Assembly (NCBI GenBank): GCA_022826725.1
Contig: JAJDUF010000016.1
Span: forward strand, 1-64,000
DNA length: 64,000 nt
Direction of reading: 5' to 3'
Origin: Chloroflexota bacterium
GTDB taxonomy: Bacteria > Chloroflexota > UBA11872 > UBA12225 > JAJDUF01
Notes under the pieces: model-generated
The model's database searches: none
Seen by the model: only the letters and a program-made list of their open reading frames with translations
What the model was told of the DNA's origin: nothing
Program-made: the position numbers and the translations under genes
In this document: piece after piece, positions 19,414-28,011 of the stretch
Position numbering within the stretch: position 1 is the stretch's first letter
Layout: every line of letters begins with the position of its first letter

Positions 19414-21615
19414 CTACCCCGGCCGCACCACCGGCGTCGGCGGCACGTATGGTACCTGCGTCGGCAGTGGCTCCGGGCCAAGGACAGCCCGCCCGGCTAC
19501 CGGCAGCGGCGTCCACACCGGGATCACGGTCGGCGTCGGCGCCGGTGCCGCAGGATCGGCTGGCGGCGGCTCTACCGGCACCGGTTTCGTACACTCCTCC
19601 ACTTGCGGCACGGCCGAGCGCAAGAAATACTCCGGATAACCGCACACCGCCGACTGCACCAGACCGGGCGGCGGGGTGAAAAGTTGCGGCACCTGACCTC
19701 TGGTCGCCACCTGCATGAAGTTGCGCCAGATCACGCCGCCACCCTGCGAGCCGGGCACCCGCCGCATCTCCGAATTGTCGGTGTTACCAACCCACACGCC
19801 CACCACCAAGTCGGGCGTATAGCCAACCGCCCACGAGTCGCGGAAGTCGTTCGTCGTCCCGGTCTTGACGGCCGCCGGCACACCCACGTTGAGCGTGGTG
19901 CCGAATATCGCCTGGCGAGTGCGCTCGTCGGCCAGGATGTCGGTAATCATGAACGCCACTTCCGGGATCAACACCGGCTTCCCACGCGGCCGATGCTCCC
20001 ACACCGGGCGGCCTTCCAGATCGGTGATGTGGAGAATTGGGCTGCTATCGTAATATAGCCCGTTATTCGCAAACACCGCATAGGCACGCGCCATCTCCAG
20101 CAAGCGCACTCCCCCACTGCCCAGCGTCAGACTGAGCACCGGCGGTAGGTAGGTGGTGATGCCCATGGCCCGCGCCGTCTCGATTACCCGACCGGCACCG
20201 ACGCGATCCATCAGAATCACGGCCGGGATGTTGTGCGAGTTGGCCAGCGCCTCGCGCAGCGTGAGATAGCCGTGCCACTTTTCGTCGTAGTTGCGGGGCT
20301 TGAACTGCCGTTCCGCTAGCACTACCCCCGGCTGATCGTACTCGATGGCCCGGTCATGGATCAACGAAGCGGGCGTCCACTTCCCGGAGGCAAAGGCCGT
20401 AGCATAGGTAAACGGTTTGAATGCCGACCCGGGCTGCCGCGCGGCCAGGGCGACGTTGACTTGGCCGTCAATCCCCACGTCGTAGAAGTCGTAGCTGCCG
20501 ACCATCGCCAGGATTTCACCCGTGTCGGGCCGCAGCGCGACGAGCGCGCCGTTGTTGACAGCCTGGCCTCTCAGTTCATCCACGCGCTGCCGCACCGCAG
20601 CCTCGGCAGCCGCTTGCAGCTCCAAGTCGAGGGACGAAATCACCTTCAACCCCCGCCGCAAGTCCTCCGGGTCCATCGTGCGCTTCAGGACCTCGCGCAC
20701 GTAGAACACGAAGTGCGGATGCTGGATGGAGACTCGCGGCGCCCGAAAGGCCATCTGCCGACCCTGTTCTTTGGCGGCCTCCGCCTCGCCGCGCGTAATC
20801 ATCCCCAAGCGCACCATGTTTTCCAAGACGCTGGCCTGCTGCCGCCGCGCCAAGCTCGGATTGACCACCGGCGAATACTCCGAGGGCGCCGGCAGCAGAC
20901 CGACAATCAGCGCCGCTTCCGCCAAGTCCAGGTCTTTGGCGTGCTTCCCGAAGTAGCTCAACGCCGCGGCCTCGATACCATAGGCCTGATTGCCAAAGTA
21001 CATCTGGTTGAGATACATCTCCAGGATTTCGTTTTTCGAGAACTGCGTTTCGACCTGGACGGCGAGGGTTAATTCGCGGAGCTTGCGCGGCACCGTCTGC
21101 TCCCGTGAGAGGAACGTATCGCGGACGAGCTGCTGCGTGATCGTGGAGCCACCCTGCAAAGAGGCGGTCGTGCCCGTAATATCTCGGAAAACGGCCCGGA
21201 CGATACCCCGTAGATCGAAGCCCGCATGTGTGTAGAAGCTGGCATCTTCATTGGCTACCACCGCCCGGATGACATGCGGCGAGACGGCGTGCAGCGGCAC
21301 GTTGACCCGCCGCTCCTCGTAGAACTCGTGGAGCAGCACTTGGCCGGTCCGGTCGTAAATCTGGGTGACTTGCGCCAGCGGCCGCTCCCCCAGCGTGGAG
21401 GCGTCCGGCAGATCGCTCAAGATCGTCTCCCGGGTATAGGCAAAGGCTGCCCCGGCACCCGTCGCCGCCAGACTCGCCAGCGCCAAGAACACCACCACGC
21501 CCATCAGACCACAGAACACGATCATGCTGCTCGCAACGGCGACGAGCAGCGGTGCCTTCGAGCCGTTGGCGGCGTGACGACGGCGGGAGCGCGCGAGCAA
21601 ATAGCGTGAGGTCAT
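19414..21615 (-). CDS. Class A penicillin-binding protein (PBP1A type)
   Basis: A 733-residue bifunctional peptidoglycan synthase. One N-terminal membrane anchor lies at about 24-50. The GT51 glycosyltransferase domain carries EDASFYTHAGFD and QGGSTITQQLVRD. The transpeptidase domain has the nucleophile motif GSAFKPFTYA (SxxK), SHN and KTGTTNDFRD. A Pro-rich tail ends the protein. It polymerises and crosslinks murein outside the membrane. It is divided from lon by the operon promoter region on the same strand. Confidence 0.95.
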   Translation of the reverse strand: MTSRYLLARSRRRHAANGSKAPLLVAVASSMIVFCGLMGVVVFLALASLAATGAGAAFAYTRETILSDLPDASTLGERPLAQVTQIYDRTGQVLLHEFYEERRVNVPLHAVSPHVIRAVVANEDASFYTHAGFDLRGIVRAVFRDITGTTASLQGGSTITQQLVRDTFLSREQTVPRKLRELTLAVQVETQFSKNEILEMYLNQMYFGNQAYGIEAAALSYFGKHAKDLDLAEAALIVGLLPAPSEYSPVVNPSLARRQQASVLENMVRLGMITRGEAEAAKEQGRQMAFRAPRVSIQHPHFVFYVREVLKRTMDPEDLRRGLKVISSLDLELQAAAEAAVRQRVDELRGQAVNNGALVALRPDTGEILAMVGSYDFYDVGIDGQVNVALAARQPGSAFKPFTYATAFASGKWTPASLIHDRAIEYDQPGVVLAERQFKPRNYDEKWHGYLTLREALANSHNIPAVILMDRVGAGRVIETARAMGITTYLPPVLSLTLGSGGVRLLEMARAYAVFANNGLYYDSSPILHITDLEGRPVWEHRPRGKPVLIPEVAFMITDILADERTRQAIFGTTLNVGVPAAVKTGTTNDFRDSWAVGYTPDLVVGVWVGNTDNSEMRRVPGSQGGGVIWRNFMQVATRGQVPQLFTPPPGLVQSAVCGYPEYFLRSAVPQVEECTKPVPVEPPPADPAAPAPTPTVIPVWTPLPVAGRAVLGPEPLPTQVPYVPPTPVVRPG

Positions 21616-21802
21616 AATCGGTCGTGGCGGCGTTCAGGACACGTGGCCGCGGGCGAGACCGCCGCCGCCATAACGAGCGGGAGTAGTTACCCCCTACCTC
21701 TGCGAGGATACCACCGCAGCCGCGCGGCCGTCAGCGTACTGGCCTTCAGCCGCTAGCCATCAGCTTTCAGCCGGGGCCGCCCTTGTGGCGGACGCACTCT
21801 CC

Positions 21803-21833
21803 GTCCCCCGCCGCCGCGGGGGGGGGCCATAGG
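21803..21833. repeat. PAL-C left half, interrupted by MITE-B
   Basis: GTCCCCCGCCGCCGCGGGGG and onward to GGCCATAGG. The right half resumes at 22085 (CCATAGGGGGGCCAG) after the MITE-B copy. Confidence 0.8.
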
Positions 21834-22084
21834 CTGACAGGGGTAGGTTTTGTGCGAGCATGATTCATCGCGCCCAGGCGCTGGTCATTGCAGCGCAAGC
21901 CGCTGTCCAAGGCCATGCATCGGCCCCGGCCCGAGCGTTACACCCCCTCTCTACATGGTGGAGAGGTGACGGGCCAAAGCCACACCACACCTGGCACTAT
22001 CCGTGTGGCTTTGGCCCGTCAGGGGGCCGGGGGGTGAGGTCGGCCCCGCCCGCCGCTCCCCGCCGAAAAACCTACCCCTGTCAG
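21834..22084. mobile_element. MITE-B copy 1, flanked by CCATAGG direct repeats
   Basis: A 251-bp element with perfect 18-bp terminal inverted repeats, CTGACAGGGGTAGGTTTT at 21834-21851 and its reverse complement at 22067-22084. CCATAGG stands directly outside both ends (21827-21833 and 22085-22091), a 7-bp target duplication inside a PAL-C repeat. It holds no gene. Inside are a PAL-E relative and a PAL-A copy that is itself interrupted by HP55. Confidence 0.85.
21967..22021. mobile_element. HP55 hairpin element copy 1
   Basis: 55 bp: arm TGACGGGCCAAAGCCACAC, loop CACACCTGGCACTATCC, and a perfect 19-bp inverted arm ending GGCCCGTCA. It splits a PAL-A repeat within its G-tract, leaving two G before and five after, where intact copies have five in total. 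It lies inside MITE-B copy 1. Confidence 0.85.
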
Positions 22085-22197
22085 CCATAGGGGGGCCAGT
22101 CATCACCCCGGCCCCCTCCCAGCGGGAGAGATGGCCCGGATTCTCGTGCATTGGCGACAGGGCTGAAAGCTGACGGCTAATAGCTAAAAGCTGACCG

Positions 22198-23034
22198 CTA
22201 CTCGCTAACCGCCATATTGTCAATCAGATGCACGCCGGCCACGTGTGCCGCTATCAGCAGCCGCGCCGCGCCCTCCACCTCATGCAGCGGCTCCAGGCTT
22301 GCCGGGTCCACCACCGCAGCGTAGTCCAACGTAGCGCCCGGCTCCGCGGCGACCGTTTCGGTCATGCGGGCCACGAGGCGGTCGCCGCGCCGCTCCCCGG
22401 CCTGGTAGTCCCGGCGCGCCGCCTGCAATGCCCGATAGAGCACGGTCGCGCTCCGGCGCGCCGGCCCCGCGAGATAGGCGTTCCGCGAGCTATAGGCAAG
22501 ACCGTCCGGCTCGCGGATCGTCGGACAGGGCACAATCTCGACGTCGAGGTACAGGTCCCGCACCAGCTGCCGGATGACCTGCAACTGCTGGTAGTCCTTC
22601 TCCCCGAGATAGGCCCGCCGCGGCTGGCAGAGACGGAACAGGATCGCCACCACCGTCGCGACGCCGCGAAAGTGCCCCGGGCGGCTCTCCCCCTCCCAGC
22701 GCGTCGCTGCACCGGTTGGCTCCACGTAGCTCGCAAACGCCGGCGGATACAGGTCATCTACCGTCGGCGTAAACACCAACTCCACGCCCGCTTTTTCCGC
22801 CAGCTCCAGATCGCGCTCCAGCGGTCGCGGATACGTGGCCAGGTCCTCGTTGGCGCCGAATTGCAGCGGATTGAGGAACAAGGTCATCCAGAGCACACCA
22901 CCCGCCGCCCGCCCGCGCTCCAGCAAGGAGACATGGCCCGCATGGAGTGCTCCCAGCGTCGGCACCAACTCAATCGGCCGCCCCTCCGCGGCTCGCGCCC
23001 GACGCAAATCGGGAATCGCTGACACAACACGCAT
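22198..23034 (-). CDS. panC: Pantothenate synthetase
   Basis: A 278-residue enzyme joining pantoate and beta-alanine with ATP. It has the nucleotidyl-transferase HxGH motif in LGALHAGHVSLL, the FNPLQFG-like strand as LNPLQFGANEDL, and the KMSKS-equivalent DGLAYSSRNAYL. It is encoded downstream of panB on the same strand, so the last two steps of vitamin B5 synthesis are together. The stop codon lies at the edge of a short degenerate repeat. Confidence 0.96.
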   Translation of the reverse strand: MRVVSAIPDLRRARAAEGRPIELVPTLGALHAGHVSLLERGRAAGGVLWMTLFLNPLQFGANEDLATYPRPLERDLELAEKAGVELVFTPTVDDLYPPAFASYVEPTGAATRWEGESRPGHFRGVATVVAILFRLCQPRRAYLGEKDYQQLQVIRQLVRDLYLDVEIVPCPTIREPDGLAYSSRNAYLAGPARRSATVLYRALQAARRDYQAGERRGDRLVARMTETVAAEPGATLDYAAVVDPASLEPLHEVEGAARLLIAAHVAGVHLIDNMAVSE

Positions 23035-23128
23035 GGATCAGTCCCTTCCCACCTAGCCTTGTCAGCGGCCCTGCCCTCCACACCAAATTGAAGGGGGAGT
23101 TACTGCCACGTGACGCCGACTGCCACAC

Positions 23129-23169
23129 ACCCCCTCTCTACATGGTGGAGAGGGGGCCGGGGGGTGAGG
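23129..23169. repeat. PAL-A repeat between panB and panC
   Basis: CCCCCTCTCTACATGGTGGA followed by GAGGGGGCCGGGGGGTGAGG. The bases just after it (GAAAACCCACCCCGGTCAGG near 23.19-23.21 kb) look like a decayed MITE-B right end. Confidence 0.8.
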
Positions 23170-23207
23170 CGTGGTCCAACCCATCCCTCACCGAAAACCC
23201 ACCCCGG

Positions 23208-24140
23208 TCAGGTTCCGCTCCCAGGAGGAGCGGCCTCGCCCGTGTCAGCGCCGGGCGCTTCCCAATCGGCCAGCCCGGCGAGCGTCTGCTCATCGGCCGG
23301 AAAGCTCTCGGCCACGCCAGGGAACTTCCGGCTCCGCACGTCCGCCGCATACGCTCCGAGCGCCTGCTCGATGAGCGCATCCAGGTGAACGTACCGGCGG
23401 GCGTGGCGCTTGGTGCGCCGGCCGGCCGTGAAGCCCAGCAGGTCGTGGAGCACCTGCACCTGCCCGTCACAGTCCGGCCCGGCGGCGATGCCGATGGTCG
23501 GGACGCCGACCCGCTCGGTAATCGCCGCCGCCACCTCCGTCGGCAGCCCCTCCAGCACGATGCTGAAGCACCCGGCCTCCTCCAACGCCAGCGCATCATC
23601 AAGCAGCGCCCTTGCGGCGGTTGGCGTGCGCCCCTGGATCCGATTGCCGCCCAGCTGATAGTACGATTGCGGCGTAAGACCAATGTGTCCCATCACCGGA
23701 ATACCGGCTTCGACCAACGCACCGATCGTTGCCGCCACTGGCCGGCCCCCTTCCAGCTTCACCGCCTGGGCATTGCCCTCTTGCATCAAGCGCCCGGCAT
23801 GGCGCACAGCGTCCTTGATGCCGGTGCGGAAGGTGAGAAAGGGCATGTCGCCGATCACCAGCGTGCGCCGCGCCCCCCGGCGCACCGCTTGCAGGTGATG
23901 CACCATGGCCTCCAGCGTCACCGGAATGGTCGTCAGGTGGCCGAGCACCACATGGCCCAGCGTATCCCCAACCAAGATCGCATCCACGCCGGCCGCCTCG
24001 GCCAGCCGGGCCGTCGGAAAGTCGTAGGCCGTGACGAGCACCAGCGGCTCGGCGGTGCCTTTCCGCACCTGCACGTCGTAAGGGGTCAGCCGGCGGGCAG
24101 GGGTCCGCTGGCTACGAGATGCTCCCTCCTGGTCAGTCAT
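23208..24140 (-). CDS. panB: 3-methyl-2-oxobutanoate hydroxymethyltransferase
   Basis: About 310 residues. It makes ketopantoate from ketoisovalerate and methylene-tetrahydrofolate. The (beta/alpha)8 fold shows ILVGDTLGHVVLGH (metal-binding Asp), GHIGLTPQ and IGIAAGPDCDGQVQV. The C-terminal extension is rich in Ala, Pro and Gly. I chose the ATG at 24140: a TATGAT box ends only six bases before it and no ribosome binding site is seen, which suggests a leaderless message. Confidence 0.94.
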   Translation of the reverse strand: MTDQEGASRSQRTPARRLTPYDVQVRKGTAEPLVLVTAYDFPTARLAEAAGVDAILVGDTLGHVVLGHLTTIPVTLEAMVHHLQAVRRGARRTLVIGDMPFLTFRTGIKDAVRHAGRLMQEGNAQAVKLEGGRPVAATIGALVEAGIPVMGHIGLTPQSYYQLGGNRIQGRTPTAARALLDDALALEEAGCFSIVLEGLPTEVAAAITERVGVPTIGIAAGPDCDGQVQVLHDLLGFTAGRRTKRHARRYVHLDALIEQALGAYAADVRSRKFPGVAESFPADEQTLAGLADWEAPGADTGEAAPPGSGT

Positions 24141-24146
24141 GGCCGT

Positions 24147-24155
24147 ATCATAGCA
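24147..24155 (-). promoter_or_regulatory. Extended -10 promoter for panB, leaderless start likely
   Basis: Minus strand TGCTATGAT followed by six bases and the ATG of panB, so transcription should begin at or next to the start codon. The upstream GCACAGTGCTAT is shared with the mrp promoter. Confidence 0.5.
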
Positions 24156-24315
24156 CTGTGCCGCCACCATAATCGAGAATCGAGCGGCACGACCGCCACC
24201 GGCTGCTCGTGTCGCGCCGAACGCCCCGTCTCCCGACCCCTACACGTCGCTGCCGCCGGTCTGTAGACTTACGGGCGCAGTCTTTAGCCCACGCTGCCCC
24301 GCAAAGGAGAAGATC

Positions 24316-25113
24316 ATGCTGACCGAGGAGCAAGTCGCCTTTTATCACGCCAACGGCTACGTCACGACCGGCGAGCCATTGCTGTCGGCGGCCGAGGTGC
24401 AGGCCCTCCGTGACGCGCTCGATCAGGTCATCGCCGGCACCAGCCCCGACCGGCCCCACCTGCTCCGCAACATGGCCGGTGGCGGCCTCGACAGCGATAA
24501 GGTCGTGGTGCAGATCGTCAACATCTGGCAGGCGCACCCGGCCTACCGCGAGCACATCGCCCGCCCCGACATCGTGGCGATGGCCTTGCAGCTGGCGCCG
24601 ACCGATACGTTGCGGGTGTGGCACGACCAAATCCAGTACAAGCCACCGAACGTCGGCACCTCTACGCACTGGCACCAGGACTTTCCCGCCTGGCCGGTGC
24701 TCACTCCCGCCGACCTGGTCACCGCCTGGGTCGCGCTCGACGACGCGACCATGGTCAACGGCTGCCTGCGCTTCGTGCCCGGCTCGCACCGCTGGAGCGA
24801 CAAGCATGTCGGCTTAGGTACCAACGATGACTTTTCCCCACAATATGATCCGGCCCAACTGCCGCCACAGGCTAACGTAGAGGTCATGCCGGCCGAGGTC
24901 CCGACGGGCGGGGTGAGCTTCCACCACGGCGCCACCTGGCACGCCAGCGCGCCCAACCCCTCACCCATTCCCCGCCGTGCAATCGCCGTCCACTACATGC
25001 CCGCCCACACCCGCTACGTGGCCGCCGGCAGCCACGTGATGGACACGCGCATTACTGTCTCGGACGGCGAAGTCCTGGCCGGCGAGTATTTCCCGGTAGT
25101 CCATCCCCGGTAG
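24316..25113 (+). CDS. Phytanoyl-CoA dioxygenase family protein
   Basis: A 265-residue Fe(II)/2-oxoglutarate oxygenase-type protein. The iron ligands are visible as HWHQD (His-x-Asp, about residues 117-121) and the distal His in GVSFHHGATWHAS near 203; an Arg for 2-oxoglutarate follows in PRRAIAVHYMP. The family hydroxylates diverse small molecules and the substrate cannot be read. AAAGGAGAAG lies before the ATG. It stands alone on the plus strand next to a MITE-B copy. Confidence 0.88.
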   Translation: MLTEEQVAFYHANGYVTTGEPLLSAAEVQALRDALDQVIAGTSPDRPHLLRNMAGGGLDSDKVVVQIVNIWQAHPAYREHIARPDIVAMALQLAPTDTLRVWHDQIQYKPPNVGTSTHWHQDFPAWPVLTPADLVTAWVALDDATMVNGCLRFVPGSHRWSDKHVGLGTNDDFSPQYDPAQLPPQANVEVMPAEVPTGGVSFHHGATWHASAPNPSPIPRRAIAVHYMPAHTRYVAAGSHVMDTRITVSDGEVLAGEYFPVVHPR

Positions 25114-25142
25114 CCGGTCAGGCTCCGGCCCCCTATGGTCCC

Positions 25143-25368
25143 CTGACAAGGGTAGGTTTTTTGTGTAGGGGCGCAACATGTTGCGCCCACGTGCTCGTCA
25201 TTGCGGCGCAAGCCGCAATCCAGGCTCCCAGCCACCGTTCGCCACACCGCTCCCGCTTCCCTGGAGGGCAACGGCGGACCAGCTCCGCCATCGCTCCCCT
25301 TCCCTGCCAGGGAAGGGGCCGGGGGTTAGGTCCGACTCGCCGCCCAGCGAAAAACCTACCCTTGTGAG
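25143..25368. mobile_element. MITE-B copy 3, flanked by 11-bp direct repeats
   Basis: A 226-bp gene-free element with perfect 19-bp inverted termini, CTGACAAGGGTAGGTTTTT at 25143-25161 and the reverse complement at 25350-25368. CCTATGGTCCC stands directly outside both ends (25132-25142 and 25369-25379), a perfect 11-bp duplication of a PAL-C site. The interior differs from copies 1 and 2 but also holds a PAL-E (from 25199) and a PAL-A variant (25295-25333) near the right end. Confidence 0.88.
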
Positions 25369-25398
25369 CCTATGGTCCCCCCGCTGCGGCGGGGGGAC
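25369..25398. repeat. PAL-C right half after MITE-B copy 3
   Basis: CCTATGGTCCCCCCGCTGCG GCGGGGGGAC, the continuation of the palindrome into which MITE-B inserted. The left part is at 25129-25142. Confidence 0.75.
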
Positions 25399-25456
25399 GG
25401 GCGCAACATGCTGCACCCCTACGGCTTGGCCGGTACCTACCTCAGTCAGGGGCAAG

Positions 25457-25708
25457 CTAGGCAAAGGGTCTCAGCCTCGGCTTGGAAGATTCCGGATGTG
25501 GAAACACTGGCCTGAAGCCATACGTCCCGCCAAGACTGAGTGCCGACCGCTCGAAGAACTGCGGGTGGGCGCGGATATATCCTGCTACCTGCTGTGCCGT
25601 GAGACCGGAATCGTGGGCGATGCCGCTTATGGCCCGCAACCCTGGATGCTCGCCCGGGAAGGCCCGCATAATCTGGCGCCCCACCGGATCATCAAAGGGT
25701 GTGCTCAT
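25457..25708 (-). CDS. Small hypothetical protein
   Basis: An 83-residue protein of unknown function, starting MSTPFDDPVGRQIM. The middle (GIAHDSGLTAQQVAGYIRAH) looks like a short helix-turn-helix or HTH-like helical region followed by PQFFERS, so a winged-helix fragment is possible. Its ATG overlaps the end of the upstream membrane-protein gene by 17 bases, which suggests translational coupling. No further family is recognised. Confidence 0.6.
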   Translation of the reverse strand: MSTPFDDPVGRQIMRAFPGEHPGLRAISGIAHDSGLTAQQVAGYIRAHPQFFERSALSLGGTYGFRPVFPHPESSKPRLRPFA

Positions 25709-26054
25709 CGTTTTGGTCCTCTTGCCCTATCTCCGAGCGTACTATGTCCAGCACCTTGTCCGCAAACAGGGGACTCTCCAACGTCTCCTTGATCGCGTCA
25801 ATCTGGCTTTGTTGCAGAGCTACTTGATCGGCTAGGTGGCGCGGATTGCGCCATAGGATGATGAACGAGCCGATGATGAGCAGCAGCCCACCTACACCCG
25901 TCCAGGCGAGGACGGTAAGCTGGGCAGCCTCGCTGAGTTTCGATGGCAGGATGGCTACGGCAAAGCCTGTCAAGAGTAGGGCGAAGAGGCCATAGAGACC
26001 CAAGCCACTCGTGATCGCCCGAATGATGCCTGCCCACCAGCGTTGACTATCCAT
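25692..26054 (-). CDS. Small membrane protein with C-terminal helix
   Basis: About 120 residues from the ATG at 26054 (MDSQRWWAGII). Two membrane segments are seen at about 12-35 and 45-68, followed by a polar, probably helical region (QVALQQSQIDAIKETLE) at the cytosolic C-terminus. It overlaps the next small gene (83 residues), so the two form a unit of unknown role. An in-frame start farther upstream would add a weak, non-membrane tail. Confidence 0.6.
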   Translation of the reverse strand: MDSQRWWAGIIRAITSGLGLYGLFALLLTGFAVAILPSKLSEAAQLTVLAWTGVGGLLLIIGSFIILWRNPRHLADQVALQQSQIDAIKETLESPLFADKVLDIVRSEIGQEDQNDEHTL

Positions 26055-26202
26055 CCCGCTACTTCCCCGGCCTAGGCACTGGCTCGCGCTTGTAGTGACC
26101 CATGTCGGCAGCCACGGCAATGGCCCCTGAGCAGGGCGTTATATTATAACATGTGCATGTATTTGTCCAGCCCGGAGGCGATAAACGTCCATCGGAATGC
26201 TC

Positions 26203-28011
26203 CTAGGCGCGATACCAGGCCGCCTGCAGCCGGTACAGCGCCGCGTACTCGCCCCCGGCGGCAAGCAGCTCGGCGTGTGTCCCCTGCTCGACGAGCGCAC
26301 CCTCCCGCAGCACCAGAATACGGTCGGCGATCCGGCAGGAGCCGAGCCGGTGCGAGATGAGCAGCACCGTATTCGCCTCGGCCATCCGCGCGAAATGCTC
26401 GTAGACGGCCGCCTCCGCCTTTGCATCGAGCGCCGACGCCGGCTCATCCAGAATCAGGATGTCCGCTGGCCGGAAGTACGCCCGCGCAATCGCCAGCTTC
26501 TGCCATTGCCCCACCGACAGGTCTACGCCGGTATGGAACTCCTTGCCCAGCCGCGTATCGAGACCGTCCGGTAACGCCGCGATCACCTCGTCGGCGCCGC
26601 TCCGCGCCCCGGTCGCCGCCAGCGCCTGCGTGTCGTCGCGGCCCTCCAGCCAACCGAAGACGATGTTCTCCCGCACGGTAGTCTCGTAACGCACAAAGTC
26701 CTGGAATACCGTCCCGAAACGGCGGTACCAATCGGCTAGTGCCATCTCGTTCAGATCAACGCCGTCAACCACGATCCGCCCCGCTGTCGGCCGGTACAGG
26801 CCCAGCAGCAGCTTGATGAGCGTCGTCTTGCCGGCGCCATTTTCGCCCACCAGCGCCACCCGCTCGCCGGGCCGGATCGTGAGCTTCAGGTTGGTCAGCG
26901 CCGGCCGCTCGCCGCCCGGATAGGTGAACGAGACGTTTTCCAGCCCGATGCCCTCTCTAACCTGTCCCGGCAGCCGGCGCCCCTCCTCCAGGTTCAGCCG
27001 CGGGCCATCCATGAACTCGAAGTAGTCCTGCAAGTAGCGCATGTCGCCATACGCCCCCACCATCAAATTCACGAAGTCCGCATAGTCTCGCTGGAACCGC
27101 TCGATTGCCGCGAAGAGCGCCGCGGCCGTACCGATGCTCACCCGGCCAACGACCAGCAGCCCCACGCTGAACACCAACGCCACGATATGCGCGAGGCCGG
27201 TCAGCCCACCGTTGAAGCCCGTCTGCCGGAGCTCACGCGCCGCCAACTGGAGCCGCTCCCGGTCGAGACGCCGCCGCAACACGGCAACCTGATCGAGCAG
27301 CCAGCCGGCCAAACCGAACAGCCGGACCTCGGCGGCGGCCTCCCGCCCGGTGAGCAGGTCGGTGTAGACCGCAAAGCGCCGTTCGTGCGGTGCCAACTCT
27401 CGCTGTACATAATACTTCCGATGGAGGAAACGGCCAAAGAGCAACACGCCTGGCGTACTGCCGGCGGCGAGCAACAGTGGTAGCGCCCAGTGAAACTGTG
27501 CCAGGTACACGAGCAGCGACACCAGACCAACGAGGTGCGACAAACCCTCCCAAAAGCAGACCATCAGGTCGGACAGCCGGCTAGCCATCCCCCGGCGTAC
27601 ACGATGCAGTTGGTCGTAGTGCCCGGCGTGCTCGAACCATTCCAAGGGCATCGCCTGCGCCTGCTCGTAACAGCGCCCCTCGACGTGTGCTCGCAGTCGC
27701 CCCTCGAAACGGAGATCGAGAATCCTCTTGCCCTGTTCGACCACGGCTTGGAGTAGCGCCAGCGCGCCTAGCGCGCCACCCCACCAGAGGCCGGTCATCA
27801 GTTGGCCGTCTCCCTCCACCACCCGCTGTGCCGTCTCAATCATGCGCCGCAGCACGTGTACCTCGGCTACGACAAAGAGACCGGCACCGGCACTCAGCAG
27901 GAAGATGGTAGTGGCTCCGCCGGCATCGGCGGTCCACAGCAAGCGAACCACGCGCGGCAGGTAGCGCAAGCGCCGCCCCCAGCGTGCGACGCGACGCAGT
28001 ACCCGACTCAT
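26203..28011 (-). CDS. ABC exporter half-transporter, second subunit
   Basis: About 602 residues: an ABC type 1 exporter membrane domain (six segments, about 1-320) and an ATPase domain with Walker A GENGAGKT, signature LSVGQWQK and Walker B ILILDEP followed by ASALD. The signature deviates from LSGGQ (GQ preceded by V). The start ATG overlaps the stop of the upstream exporter gene as ATGA at 28008-28011, so the two are coupled and probably form a heterodimer exporting lipids, peptides or drugs. The substrate is unknown. Confidence 0.92.
   Translation of the reverse strand: MSRVLRRVARWGRRLRYLPRVVRLLWTADAGGATTIFLLSAGAGLFVVAEVHVLRRMIETAQRVVEGDGQLMTGLWWGGALGALALLQAVVEQGKRILDLRFEGRLRAHVEGRCYEQAQAMPLEWFEHAGHYDQLHRVRRGMASRLSDLMVCFWEGLSHLVGLVSLLVYLAQFHWALPLLLAAGSTPGVLLFGRFLHRKYYVQRELAPHERRFAVYTDLLTGREAAAEVRLFGLAGWLLDQVAVLRRRLDRERLQLAARELRQTGFNGGLTGLAHIVALVFSVGLLVVGRVSIGTAAALFAAIERFQRDYADFVNLMVGAYGDMRYLQDYFEFMDGPRLNLEEGRRLPGQVREGIGLENVSFTYPGGERPALTNLKLTIRPGERVALVGENGAGKTTLIKLLLGLYRPTAGRIVVDGVDLNEMALADWYRRFGTVFQDFVRYETTVRENIVFGWLEGRDDTQALAATGARSGADEVIAALPDGLDTRLGKEFHTGVDLSVGQWQKLAIARAYFRPADILILDEPASALDAKAEAAVYEHFARMAEANTVLLISHRLGSCRIADRILVLREGALVEQGTHAELLAAGGEYAALYRLQAAWYRA

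Noticed and set aside
21834..22084. Insertion sequence with transposase
   Set aside because: The interior has no supported gene; only inverted ends and repeats are present.
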